Shown here piece after piece: positions 1 to 7,071 of a DNA stretch of 14,563 nucleotides. The notes under the pieces were generated by a model. It was not told where the DNA came from. It made no database searches and worked only from the letters and a program-made list of their open reading frames with translations. Source of the stretch: an uncultured Collinsella sp. (lineage in GTDB: Bacteria > Actinomycetota > Coriobacteriia > Coriobacteriales > Coriobacteriaceae); assembly GCA_902491395.1 (NCBI GenBank), contig CABUHO010000037.1, positions 1 to 14,563 of the forward strand, read 5' to 3'. A program made the translations under genes and the position numbers. Numbering within the stretch: position 1 is the first letter of the stretch; every line of letters starts with the position of its first letter.

Positions 1-281
1 CCCGCGGCGCGGCTGGCGGCGAGCCCGGGCAGGTGGGCGACCCCGAGCCCCGCGGCGCGGGCCCGCCTCACGGCGAGGGACCCTATGTTGCGGAACTGGT
101 CGACGACGACGAGCGTGCCGGCGGGCGCGGAGGCGAACAGCGCGTCGAGCTCGGCCTCCCTGTTGCGGACGGGGGCGCTGGCCAGCACCTCCCCGTCGCG
201 GTCGATCAGGCAGGCCCAGTGCGATGACTTGCCGACGTCCAGGCCGAGCACGGCCGCGGGCCTGGTGGATGGCGCTTTCAC
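1..281 (-). CDS. IS110-family transposase, N-terminal part (cut by window edge)
   Basis: The minus strand reads from a GTG at 281-279 to the window edge without a stop, giving 93 codons. The start is supported by a GGAAGGA ribosome site 7 bp upstream. The protein shows the RuvC-like N-terminal half of DEDD transposases: VLGLDVGKSSHWACL around residues 11-25, with the first catalytic Asp at D15; an acidic position D61 in TLVVVDQFRNIGSL; then GVAHLPGLAASRA at 80-92. The VDQ...IGSL...V.HLPGL pattern is characteristic of actinobacterial IS110/IS117-type enzymes. The family cuts and rejoins DNA as a serine-assisted DEDD recombinase guided by a bridge RNA. The rest of the RuvC domain (the GEAKTDxRDA block) and the C-terminal Tnp_20 serine domain lie outside the window, so I cannot tell whether the copy is intact. 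GC content is higher than in the neighbouring genes, consistent with a mobile element. Confidence 0.88.
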   Translation of the reverse strand, partial: MKAPSTRPAAVLGLDVGKSSHWACLIDRDGEVLASAPVRNREAELDALFASAPAGTLVVVDQFRNIGSLAVRRARAAGLGVAHLPGLAASRAA

Positions 282-512
282 GGTGGTATCCTTCCGGTAG
301 TCGTTCGACCGGATGGCCTCCCCCTCGGCACTCACATTACCAGCCGCGGCACCTGCCCGGCACTTTCCTATCAGCCGTCGGGGGCGGCGCGTCCCGCGCC
401 GGCAGCACCCAACGGGCCCTCTCGGGGGCAGGGACGTTCGGCCGTGCGCGGGCGCCCGGTCGGCGGCCCGTTCTGGGCGCGCCTCAATCGTAGCCCGAGA
501 CGGTCCCGGGCT
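282..512 (-). ncRNA. Putative IS110 bridge RNA region (noncoding left end)
   Basis: This stretch, read on the minus strand, has no convincing ORF and is packed with potential stem-loops. The hairpin 492-512 has six outer pairs (AGCCCG/CGGGCT), a mismatch and two inner pairs. A second repeat, GCGCCC at 452-457, pairs with GGGCGC at 475-480 around a 17-nt internal loop. A third hairpin, 386-400, has a 6-bp GC stem and 3-nt loop. A fourth, CCGGT 294-298 with ACCGG 308-312, sits just before the transposase ribosome site. Position, length (about 230 nt) and a stem-loop at the 5' end match known IS110-subgroup bridge RNAs, which carry two internal loops that pair with target and donor DNA. The RNA ends and guide loops cannot be fixed without the element's other end and its flanks. 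Confidence 0.42.
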
Positions 513-530
513 GACAATTTCGACTGTAAT

Positions 531-566
531 GGACGTTCTTGTTTGACTGGTCGTTTAAGAACGTCC
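531..566. repeat. 10-bp perfect inverted repeat near the IS boundary
   Basis: GGACGTTCTT (531-540) is exactly complementary to AAGAACGTCC (557-566), separated by 16 nt. It lies in the AT-richer DNA just outside the apparent left end of the IS110 element and about 200 bp before the first YhgE gene. It could be a regulator operator, a hairpin in a transcript, or part of the insertion target site. Nothing in the sequence decides between these. Confidence 0.45.
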
Positions 567-634
567 CAAATGACTACTCGAACTGCTAGTTTGTGCGGGT
601 TGTGGTTTTGGGAGCTGCGGGAATTTAAGATACT

Positions 635-670
635 GTACATCTGTACGTTAACTAATCTTCGTAGTATATT
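635..670 (+). promoter_or_regulatory. Candidate promoter and operator for the YhgE/Pip pair
   Basis: A TATATT box at 665-670 (5 of 6 matches to the -10 consensus) lies 17 bp after TGTACG (642-647), a weak -35. The -35 overlaps a palindrome, GTACA-TC-TGTAC (635-646), and a GTTAAC palindrome (647-652) follows. A regulator binding the GTACA palindrome would block the promoter. Many YhgE/Pip genes are controlled by TetR-type repressors, but no regulator gene is visible here. Predicted transcription would start near 677. Confidence 0.33.
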
Positions 671-689
671 GCTACCCGCAAAACTCAAT

Positions 690-731
690 ACCATTGTGCT
701 TCGAGACGCTAAAGCGCCTACGTACAATGGT
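690..731 (+). promoter_or_regulatory. Leader hairpin or operator upstream of first YhgE gene
   Basis: ACCATTGT (690-697) is the exact complement of ACAATGGT (724-731). Near the centre lies a second small palindrome, CGCT-AA-AGCG (707-716). In RNA this forms a stem-loop in the untranslated leader 31 bp before the start codon. In DNA it could be a two-part operator. No run of T follows, so it is not an intrinsic terminator. Confidence 0.35.
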
Positions 732-762
732 TGTTGATAGTACGATTTGATTCAACGACAGG

Positions 763-3552
763 ATGGATGGTCCAAGCGTGAGTCTCGGCAGCAAACTATC
801 CGATGCAAAGGTCTCCTTTGCGATATTTAAGCGCGACATTAAGCGACTGCTTGTGAACCCCGTCGCCTTGGTGGTTACCCTTGGCGTGTGCGTTATCCCC
901 TCGCTGTACGCTTGGTACAACATCGTGGCTAACTGGGATCCATATGGAAACACCCAGGGCATTAAAATCGCTATCGCCAACAACGATCAGGGCACCCAGA
1001 ACGACCTAGTGGGTGAGCTCAATGCAGGCGATAAGGTGGTCGACCAGCTCAAGGAAAACGATCGGCTGGGCTGGACCTTCGTCGACTCGGCTGCCGATGC
1101 CAAAGAGGGCGTCGAGAGCGGGGAATACTACGCGGCGATCGTAATCCCCAAGAACTTCTCCGACAATCTTGTCTCGATGCTCGATGGCAATTACCATCAG
1201 CCGAAGCTCACCTATTACGTCAATGAGAAGAAGAGCGCCATTGCGCCCAAGGTCACCGATACCGGTGCCAACACCATCGAGGAGCAGATCAACTCGGAGT
1301 TTGTCTCCACGGTGGGCGAGACTGTTGCCAGTATCGCCAAGGATGCCGGTGTCGATTTAAAGGACAAGGCAACCCAGACTCAGGACTCGCTGACAAGTTC
1401 GGTGTCCGAGGCATCCGACACCTTGGGTGAGGTGCGCGATTCGATTGGCGATATGAATGCCGCCATCGATAAGACGAGTGGCGCTATCGCCTCGGCTGAT
1501 GCGGCGCTTGCCGGCTTGCAAGGTCAGGCACCGTCGCTGACGCAGGCAATCTCCCAGGGCAACGACCTGCTGGGCGAGGCTCGCGCCACGGCGGGCAACT
1601 CTATCACCTCGCTCTCCAAGGCACTCTCGGAAGGTAGCCTTGCACTCACCAAGACGTCAGCCTCCGCGAACGCTGCGATTGGCAAGCTAACGGGTACGGT
1701 CACATCTACGACCACCCGCATCGACAACTCGCTCGAGTCTCTCCAGGCGACGATCGATCACAATAAGGCCGTTATCGGGCACTTGGAGATTCTCGTTAAT
1801 GACACGTCGACAGGTTCCGAGGAAATTGACGCGCGCATTGTATCGACCATCGATTCGCTTCGCGAGCAAAACCAGAAGCTGCAGAGCATCAAGGATGGCC
1901 TTTCTGCACAGTCGAGCGCCATGGCAAACGACGCTACGGCAATCTCGAACGCGAGCAACGCACTCAACGCGGCAATTCAGACCGGTACGGCTAACCTCGG
2001 TCAGGCTCAGACCGATCTGGGTCAGAACGCACTTCCGAAGGCTTCGAGCGCGCTTGACTCCTTTGCCGCCGTTTCGGGCGATTTGACCGGCATTGTGTCG
2101 GGTATGACCCCCACGATAGCGAGCGCGCGCGGCACGCTGGCGCAGCTCGACGCCACGCTCAAGCAGGCAAAGACCACGCTGTCCCAAACCGACGCCTCCC
2201 TTGCCAAGGTTCAGGACAAGCTCGCGACCGCCGCCAATGACATTGCGGCGCTGCAGACCTCTGAGTCTATGGGCGAGTTAGCCGACCTCATGGACGTCGA
2301 CGTCAATGACGTGGCAGATTTCATGGCATCTCCGGTTGAGCTGACGTCCAAGTCAATCTATCCGGTCAAGAGCTTTGGCTCGGGCATCGCGCCCTTCTAC
2401 ACCAATCTGGCGCTGTGGGTAGGCGGCTATGTGCTCATCGCTATCTATAAACTCGAGGTCGACCGCGAGGGCATCGGTAGCTTTACGGCGCGTCAGGGCT
2501 ACTTTGGCCGCTGGCTGCTGCTGGTGATCCTGGGTGCGTTGCAGGCCATCATCGTTACGGTGGGAGATCTGGTCATTGGCGTTCAGTGCGTCAATCCGCT
2601 GCTCTTTGTACTGGGCGGCATCGCTATTTCGTTCACCTACGTCAACATCATCTATGCGCTGTCCACCACGTTTAAGCATATCGGTAAAGCCATTGGCGTC
2701 ATCCTCGTCATTGTGCAGATCCCCGGCTCGTCGGGCATGTATCCCATCGAGATGATGCCCGGCTTCTTCCAATGGCTGCATCCGCTGCTGCCCTTCACCT
2801 ATGGCATCAACCTGCTGCGCGAGACCGTCGGTGGCATGCATTCGTTCAACTACCTGTTCAACCTGTGCATCCTGGGCGTGTTCCTTGCCATCGCACTCTT
2901 TATTGGCTTGCAGCTGCGTCCGCTGCTGCTCAACCTCAACCTGCTCTTTGACAAGCAGCTTTCCACGACGGGCCTCATGATCTGCGAGTCCAACGACCTG
3001 CCGCGCCAGCGCTATTCGCTGCGCACGGCCATGCGCGTCATGCTCGATTCGGATTCGTACCGTCGCGAGCTGCTCGATCATGCCGTGGCGTTTGAGCATC
3101 GCTACCCGTACTACATCAAGGGCGGTTTTGCCGCCGTGGTAGGCGTGCAGGTTCTGCTCTTTGTGCTTTCGACGGTGCTCGATATCGACAATAACGGCAA
3201 GATCATCCTGCTCGTTATCTGGATCATTTCGGTTATCGCCATCTGCGGCTGGCTCATCAACATCGAATACATCCGTGCGAGCCTCAATACCCAGATGCGT
3301 ATCTCGGCGCTTTCGGACGAGGACCTTCGCCGCGAGATGCGCGAGCACACGGCTGCCATCCCTGCCGCCCGTCGCATGTTTGGTCTCAACGCCAGCGAGC
3401 GTGGCGCCAAGGGAGGCGAACAGCCTACGAGCCGTCTGTCGCATATCGGTGCGCATCGTAAGGCTCAAGATGCCGACGGCGCTGACAACGTAAACGGAAA
3501 CGACGGGGACATCACCTCGCTTGGCAAGCACTCTAAAGGAGGTGAGGCATAA
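763..3552 (+). CDS. YhgE/Pip-family membrane protein with C-terminal two-helix extension
   Basis: A 929-aa envelope protein of the YhgE/Pip (phage infection protein) family, related to ABC-2-type permeases but with no ATPase nearby. A first transmembrane helix lies at about residues 34-55, followed by the family signature WDPYGNT and KIAIANNDQGT. Residues 60-540 form a long extracytoplasmic region rich in Ala, Ser, Asp and Leu, repetitive and probably coiled-coil. A helical core of five or six segments follows: about 549-562, 584-607, 613-633, 643-665 and 695-718, including GSSGMYPIEMMPGFFQWLHP. Beyond the normal family end there are about 190 more residues with two further helices (about 789-808 and 814-834) and a charged Asn/Asp/Gly-rich tail. 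The substrate is unknown; in related proteins the family is linked to phage adsorption and to envelope or type VII-like export. The ATG at 763 has only a poorly spaced AGG; a GTG at 778 is an alternative start. It ends directly against the next gene. Confidence 0.88.
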   Translation: MDGPSVSLGSKLSDAKVSFAIFKRDIKRLLVNPVALVVTLGVCVIPSLYAWYNIVANWDPYGNTQGIKIAIANNDQGTQNDLVGELNAGDKVVDQLKENDRLGWTFVDSAADAKEGVESGEYYAAIVIPKNFSDNLVSMLDGNYHQPKLTYYVNEKKSAIAPKVTDTGANTIEEQINSEFVSTVGETVASIAKDAGVDLKDKATQTQDSLTSSVSEASDTLGEVRDSIGDMNAAIDKTSGAIASADAALAGLQGQAPSLTQAISQGNDLLGEARATAGNSITSLSKALSEGSLALTKTSASANAAIGKLTGTVTSTTTRIDNSLESLQATIDHNKAVIGHLEILVNDTSTGSEEIDARIVSTIDSLREQNQKLQSIKDGLSAQSSAMANDATAISNASNALNAAIQTGTANLGQAQTDLGQNALPKASSALDSFAAVSGDLTGIVSGMTPTIASARGTLAQLDATLKQAKTTLSQTDASLAKVQDKLATAANDIAALQTSESMGELADLMDVDVNDVADFMASPVELTSKSIYPVKSFGSGIAPFYTNLALWVGGYVLIAIYKLEVDREGIGSFTARQGYFGRWLLLVILGALQAIIVTVGDLVIGVQCVNPLLFVLGGIAISFTYVNIIYALSTTFKHIGKAIGVILVIVQIPGSSGMYPIEMMPGFFQWLHPLLPFTYGINLLRETVGGMHSFNYLFNLCILGVFLAIALFIGLQLRPLLLNLNLLFDKQLSTTGLMICESNDLPRQRYSLRTAMRVMLDSDSYRRELLDHAVAFEHRYPYYIKGGFAAVVGVQVLLFVLSTVLDIDNNGKIILLVIWIISVIAICGWLINIEYIRASLNTQMRISALSDEDLRREMREHTAAIPAARRMFGLNASERGAKGGEQPTSRLSHIGAHRKAQDADGADNVNGNDGDITSLGKHSKGGEA
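3535..3547 (+). promoter_or_regulatory. Strong ribosome site inside the end of the first YhgE gene
   Basis: AAAGGAGGTGAG, almost a full anti-16S complement, lies within the last codons of the first YhgE gene, 6-8 bp before the ATG at 3553. The stop codon TAA (3550-3552) touches that ATG with no gap. This fixes the downstream start and indicates translational coupling. Confidence 0.85.
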
Positions 3553-5742
3553 ATGAAAAACATCCTGCACCTGTTTAAGCGCGATGTCCAAAACGTGTCT
3601 CGCTCCGTGATCGGCATGGTCGTCGTGATGGGCCTGATCATCGTGCCATGTCTCTATGCATGGTTTAACATCGCCGGAAGCTGGGATCCCTACGGCAATA
3701 CCGGCAACCTTAAGATTGCAGTGGTCAACACCGATGAGGGTTACGAGAGCGATCTGATTCCCGTCGAGGTCAACGTGGGCGAAAACGTAACCGCCACCCT
3801 GCGCGGCAACGAGAACTTCGACTGGGTCGTCCTCAACGACCGTGATAAGGCGATTGAGGGCGTTAAGTCGGGCGCGTACTACGCTGCCGTCGTTATCCCT
3901 AAAACGTTTAGCGCCGACATGATGACGCTTTTCTCGACCGAGGTGAAGCACGCCGATATCGAGTTCTATGAGAATCAGAAGGCCAACGCCATCGCACAGA
4001 TCGTGACTGAAAAGGGTTCGAGCGCCGTCCAGAGTCAGGTCAACGAGACCTTTACCAAGACCATCACGACCATCGGCCTTAAGACCGTGTCCAGCCTGCT
4101 CGACTATATGAGTACCGACCAGGTGAGCAGCTTTATCGCCAATCTGTCCTCGACGCTGGGCGATTCGGTCGAGGACCTGCAGGACGTTCAGGCGAGTGCG
4201 ACGTCGCTCGCGGGCATTTTGAGCTCCACGTCCGATTCACTGACATCGGCGGGCGGCATGCTCAAGCAGACGGGCACCGTTGATGAGTCGACGAAGCAGC
4301 TGATGGAGCACGCCAAGAGTGGCATCAATGATTCCAAGGAAGCGCTCAAGGCCGCCAACGATGCCGTTGACGCGGCGATTGACGGAAGCGCGGGCTCGTT
4401 CGACAACGTGTCCGCCGAGCTTGCGAAGGCATTCGATGCCGCGAATCAGCATGTTGACCTTACGGTGTCTCAGCTCAACGAAGCCGCAGCGGCGCTCAAT
4501 ACGCGTGCTGACGATATCGATGCGATGACCGATCAGCTCCGTAACCTTGCCGACCAGGTGAGTGATGACAAGCTCAAAGACGGTCTCGAGTCCGCTGCGA
4601 CGTCGCTGGGCAGAATTGCCGTGGAGTACCGCAACAATGCGAAGGACCTGACGGCGACCGCAAAGTCCCTTTCGGACGGCATGGCGGAGGTCAACAACTC
4701 GCGTGCCGAGGTCGACCAGGCCATCGCCGATGCCAAGGCGGGTATCTCGGGAGCCAAGTCCGACTACGATTCCACGTTCTCGGTTAAGGCCAAGGAGCTC
4801 AAGAAGACCATTTCGGGCGTTCTGGATTCCCTGAACGGTATCTCGGGTGACTTGGATAGCGCCGTGAGCGGTCTGACCGACGCCTCTGGCTCGCTCGCAA
4901 AGGGCCTCTCCAAGGCTGCGACGCTGGTCAACAAGGCTTCCGATCAGCTGGGTGAGGCATCGGACAAGATCAGCGCCTTTAAGGACGAGCTCGATGGCGC
5001 CCTGATGTCGGACGACCTTGCCACGATCAAGACGATGATCGGCAACGATCCCGAGGGTTTGGCCGTGTCGCTTTCCGGCCCCGTCGCGCTCGACCGCAAG
5101 CCGGTCTATCCGATCCGCAATTACGGTTCGGCCATGGCGCCGTTCTATACGATCCTGTCGCTGTGGGTCGGCTCGATCGTGCTGGCGGCCATGATGAAGG
5201 TATCGGTTGACGATGAGCTCATCAACGAGCTGATCCCCGTGCGCCTGCACGAGATCTACCTGGGCCGCTACCTGTTCTTTGGAGGTCTGGCCCTGCTGCA
5301 GGCGACACTCGTGTGCGCGGGCGACATCCTGTTCTTTGGCATCCAATGCGACAACCCGCTGCAGTTTGTGCTGGCGGGCTGGGTCGCGAGTCTCGTGTTC
5401 TCCAATATCGTCTACACGCTCACGGTTTCGTTTGGCGATATCGGCAAGGCGCTCGCTGTCGTGCTGTTGGTCATGCAGGTCGGCGGTTCAGGTGGTACGT
5501 TCCCCATCGAGATGACCGGCCCCGTGTTCCAGGCGATCTACCCGTTCCTGCCGTTTACCCACGGCATCAACGCCATGCACGCCGCCATGGCTGGCGCCTA
5601 CCATATGGAGTACTGGATTGAGCTAGGCATTCTGGCGAGCTATCTGATTCCGTCGCTGGCCCTGGGCGTCGTTTTCCGCCGTCCGGTCATCAAGGCCAAC
5701 GACTGGATTATCGAAAAGCTGGAGAGTACAAAACTTATTTAG
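3553..5742 (+). CDS. YhgE/Pip-family membrane protein (second of pair)
   Basis: A 729-aa YhgE/Pip protein of standard family length. It has an N-terminal helix at about residues 19-41 (VIGMVVVMGLIIVPCLYAWF) followed by WDPYGNT and KIAVVNTDEGYESD, the N-terminal family block. Residues 50-520 form a long extracytoplasmic part dominated by predicted coiled coil (repeated Ala, Asp, Leu, Ser heptad-like runs). A C-terminal ABC-2-like membrane domain has helices near 534-553, 569-596, 601-626, 630-650 and 687-712, and contains GGTFPIEMTGPVFQAIYPFL and PFTHGINAM. It shares the same domain plan and many motifs with its upstream neighbour, so the two look like an old duplication and probably form a heteromeric complex, which is inference. 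It lacks the two-helix extension of the first protein. The stop codon TAG lies at the edge of a 13-bp palindrome. The transported or anchored substrate is unknown. Confidence 0.9.
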   Translation: MKNILHLFKRDVQNVSRSVIGMVVVMGLIIVPCLYAWFNIAGSWDPYGNTGNLKIAVVNTDEGYESDLIPVEVNVGENVTATLRGNENFDWVVLNDRDKAIEGVKSGAYYAAVVIPKTFSADMMTLFSTEVKHADIEFYENQKANAIAQIVTEKGSSAVQSQVNETFTKTITTIGLKTVSSLLDYMSTDQVSSFIANLSSTLGDSVEDLQDVQASATSLAGILSSTSDSLTSAGGMLKQTGTVDESTKQLMEHAKSGINDSKEALKAANDAVDAAIDGSAGSFDNVSAELAKAFDAANQHVDLTVSQLNEAAAALNTRADDIDAMTDQLRNLADQVSDDKLKDGLESAATSLGRIAVEYRNNAKDLTATAKSLSDGMAEVNNSRAEVDQAIADAKAGISGAKSDYDSTFSVKAKELKKTISGVLDSLNGISGDLDSAVSGLTDASGSLAKGLSKAATLVNKASDQLGEASDKISAFKDELDGALMSDDLATIKTMIGNDPEGLAVSLSGPVALDRKPVYPIRNYGSAMAPFYTILSLWVGSIVLAAMMKVSVDDELINELIPVRLHEIYLGRYLFFGGLALLQATLVCAGDILFFGIQCDNPLQFVLAGWVASLVFSNIVYTLTVSFGDIGKALAVVLLVMQVGGSGGTFPIEMTGPVFQAIYPFLPFTHGINAMHAAMAGAYHMEYWIELGILASYLIPSLALGVVFRRPVIKANDWIIEKLESTKLI

Positions 5743-5770
5743 TTACGCGGTTTTACCAAACCGCGTAACT
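5741..5770 (+). terminator. 13-bp perfect hairpin overlapping the YhgE stop codon
   Basis: AGTTACGCGGTTT (5741-5753) is perfectly complementary to AAACCGCGTAACT (5758-5770), with a 4-nt loop TACC. The first two bases belong to the TAG stop codon of the second YhgE gene. No T-run follows on either strand, so classical intrinsic termination is doubtful. It may act as a transcript 3'-end stabiliser or work together with the hairpin about 50 bp further on. Confidence 0.55.
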
Positions 5771-5782
5771 GCTCGACGCTGC

Positions 5783-5881
5783 AAACGACCCCAAGCGGCA
5801 ATCTGACGTTCAATTTCAAGGGCGCGACCAGAAGGTCAGCGCCCTTTCATTTCACGTCACCTTGCTCGCTTGGGGCCGTTT
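5783..5881. repeat. 99-bp nested palindrome (MITE-like)
   Basis: Arms at 5783-5797 and 5867-5881 match in 14 of 15 positions. Moving inward on the same centre (about 5832), GCAA 5798-5801 pairs with TTGC 5862-5865, TGACGT 5804-5809 with ACGTCA 5854-5859, and AAGGGCGC 5818-5825 with GCGCCCTT 5839-5846. All share one axis of symmetry, so the whole stretch can fold as one interrupted hairpin. It contains no ORF of note. Such long symmetric intergenic units are often small non-autonomous repeats, but a single copy cannot prove this. Confidence 0.5.
5818..5852 (+). terminator. Intrinsic terminator of the YhgE pair
   Basis: The stem AAGGGCGC/GCGCCCTT (8 bp) continues, after a 1-nt bulge, into GACC/GGTC with an AGAA loop, and is followed by TTTCATTT. 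This is a credible Rho-independent terminator for the two-gene YhgE operon, about 80 bp after its stop codon. It is also the core of the larger nested palindrome 5783-5881. Confidence 0.62.
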
Positions 5882-5942
5882 TCGCTGACGTTGACGGAAC
5901 ATCGAGGTTATTCAAGTCGGTACTTTAGTGGGCTGGATTGCG

Positions 5943-5969
5943 ATGCAGCGCTGGTTGTTGCTACAGTAA
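5943..5969 (+). CDS. Possible 8-codon leader peptide (MQRWLLLQ)
   Basis: ATG CAG CGC TGG TTG TTG CTA CAG TAA encodes one Trp and three consecutive Leu residues, the Leu codons being types (TTG, TTG, CTA) that this GC-rich genome otherwise uses little. The last base of the stop codon is the first base of a terminator-like hairpin. This resembles attenuator leader peptides. Against it, the ribosome site is weak (only GGA about 5 bp upstream), no alternative antiterminator hairpin was found upstream, and an ORF this short arises easily by chance. Confidence 0.18.
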   Translation: MQRWLLLQ

Positions 5970-6008
5970 CGGGGCGTGCCGGGGGTCCGGTGTGCCCTGT
6001 TTTTATTT
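5969..6008 (+). terminator. Terminator or attenuator before the EamA permease gene
   Basis: Positions 5969-5982 pair with 5987-6000 over 14 bp (four of them G-U type) around a GGGT loop, and TTTTATTT follows at once. The structure ends about 70 bp upstream of the EamA start. It may simply end an upstream transcript, or it may control read-through into the permease gene. Eight bases of its left arm (5974-5981) can instead pair with CGGCACGC at 6019-6026. Confidence 0.55.
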
Positions 6009-6075
6009 GACCATGAGGCGGCACGCGGCCATGCGCGTGCGGACACCACGCCCAGACTGAGCGCGAGGATGCCCT

Positions 6076-7059
6076 ATGGCCCAGAATGCCGTTGATGAAA
6101 TCGAAAACATGCCCGATAGCCCTGTAGCGCGCGAAGACCTGGGTGCCGGCGGCACCTCCCGCGGCGCCGGCGCGCGTTCTCCGTTCTTCTGGAAGTTCTT
6201 GCTGCTTTCGGTGGCGGTCATCTGGGGCTATTCCTTTACCACCATGAAAGATGCGCTCGACACCATTCCGGCGTTCGCGCTGATCTACGTTCGTTTCCTT
6301 CCGGCTTCGCTGGTTATGTTCGCCATCTTCCACAAACGCATCATCGCGCACTTTAATGCTCGTAACCTTATCGTCGGGCTTGGTATGGGCGCACTTATGT
6401 TTGGCGCGTACGGTTTGCAGACGATTGGCCTGGCACAGACCACGGCAGGCAAGAGCGCGTTTTTGACGGGTACCTACTGCATCCTCGTGCCGTTTGCGAG
6501 CTATGTCCTGAGCGGAGAAAGGCTTACCCGTTACAACTTGGGCGCCGCATTGCTGTGCCTGGCGGGCATTGGCCTGGTGGCACTCGATAGCGTCGAGTTC
6601 AACGCCGGCGATGCCATTACGCTGGGCGGCGCGGTCTTCTTTGCCATCCAGATGGCGGTGACCGCCAAGTACGGTCGCAAGATGGATATCAACGTCATCA
6701 CGTTTTGGATGTTTGTGGGCAATGGCGTCTTGAGCTTAGCAACGTCGCTGCTATTCGAGACCCAAGCGCCCGCGTCCGTGTGGACGCCGAGCTTTATCGG
6801 CGTGATGGCCTTTCTCTCGGTGGGCTGCACGTGCGTGGCGCTGCTCATCCAAAACGTCGGCTTGGCGCACGTCCCGGCCTCGACAGGCTCATTGCTCCTA
6901 TCGATGGAGTCCCCTTCGGGCGTGTTGTTTTCGGTGCTGCTGATGGGGGAGGCGCTCACCCCGCGCCTGCTTGCCGGCTTTGTGCTCATCTTCCTGTCGA
7001 TTATCTTGAGCGAGACGCATTTCGATTTCTTGCGCAGAAAATCTCGCTCGCAATTGTAA
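6076..7059 (+). CDS. DMT-superfamily (EamA) permease
   Basis: A 327-aa inner-membrane transporter of the drug/metabolite superfamily, with two EamA repeats of about five helices each. After a polar tail of about 37 residues, the first repeat opens with AVIWGYSFTTMKDAL and continues to FALIYVRFLPASL, the usual EamA block with its conserved Arg. AQTTAGKSAFLTGTYCILVP and YVLSGERLTRYNLGAALLCL follow. The second repeat starts near residue 175, and its last part, SMESPSGVLFSVLLMGEAL, is the typical closing motif. Such permeases usually export amino acids or other small metabolites; the substrate cannot be named here. The ATG at 6076 is preceded by GAGG at 7 bp. The gene stands alone between a terminator-like hairpin upstream and an intrinsic terminator downstream, so it is probably monocistronic. 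Confidence 0.9.
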   Translation: MAQNAVDEIENMPDSPVAREDLGAGGTSRGAGARSPFFWKFLLLSVAVIWGYSFTTMKDALDTIPAFALIYVRFLPASLVMFAIFHKRIIAHFNARNLIVGLGMGALMFGAYGLQTIGLAQTTAGKSAFLTGTYCILVPFASYVLSGERLTRYNLGAALLCLAGIGLVALDSVEFNAGDAITLGGAVFFAIQMAVTAKYGRKMDINVITFWMFVGNGVLSLATSLLFETQAPASVWTPSFIGVMAFLSVGCTCVALLIQNVGLAHVPASTGSLLLSMESPSGVLFSVLLMGEALTPRLLAGFVLIFLSIILSETHFDFLRRKSRSQL

Positions 7060-7071
7060 ACAACTTGTTGC

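Larger units (their letters stand above)
1..515 (-). mobile_element. IS110-family insertion sequence, left end and transposase start (partial)
   Basis: The element consists here of the partial transposase (1-281) plus about 230 bp of GC-rich DNA upstream of it. The right boundary is an estimate. The strongly GC-rich sequence stops at the hairpin 492-512, and from about 513 onward the DNA becomes clearly AT-richer. IS110 elements usually lack terminal inverted repeats, so the exact end cannot be read from one copy. A long noncoding stretch before the transposase gene is typical of the IS110 subgroup (the IS1111 subgroup has it after the gene). The other end lies outside the window. Confidence 0.65.

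Noticed and set aside
371..727. 118-aa minus-strand frame covering the IS left end and YhgE leader
   Set aside because: It crosses the composition break of the IS boundary, has no ribosome site and no recognisable domain.
2353..3951. 532-aa open frame on the minus strand opposite the YhgE genes
   Set aside because: It is a shadow of a GC-rich gene: Arg, His and Asp rich composition, no domain recognised, no ribosome site, and it spans the junction of two well-supported genes.
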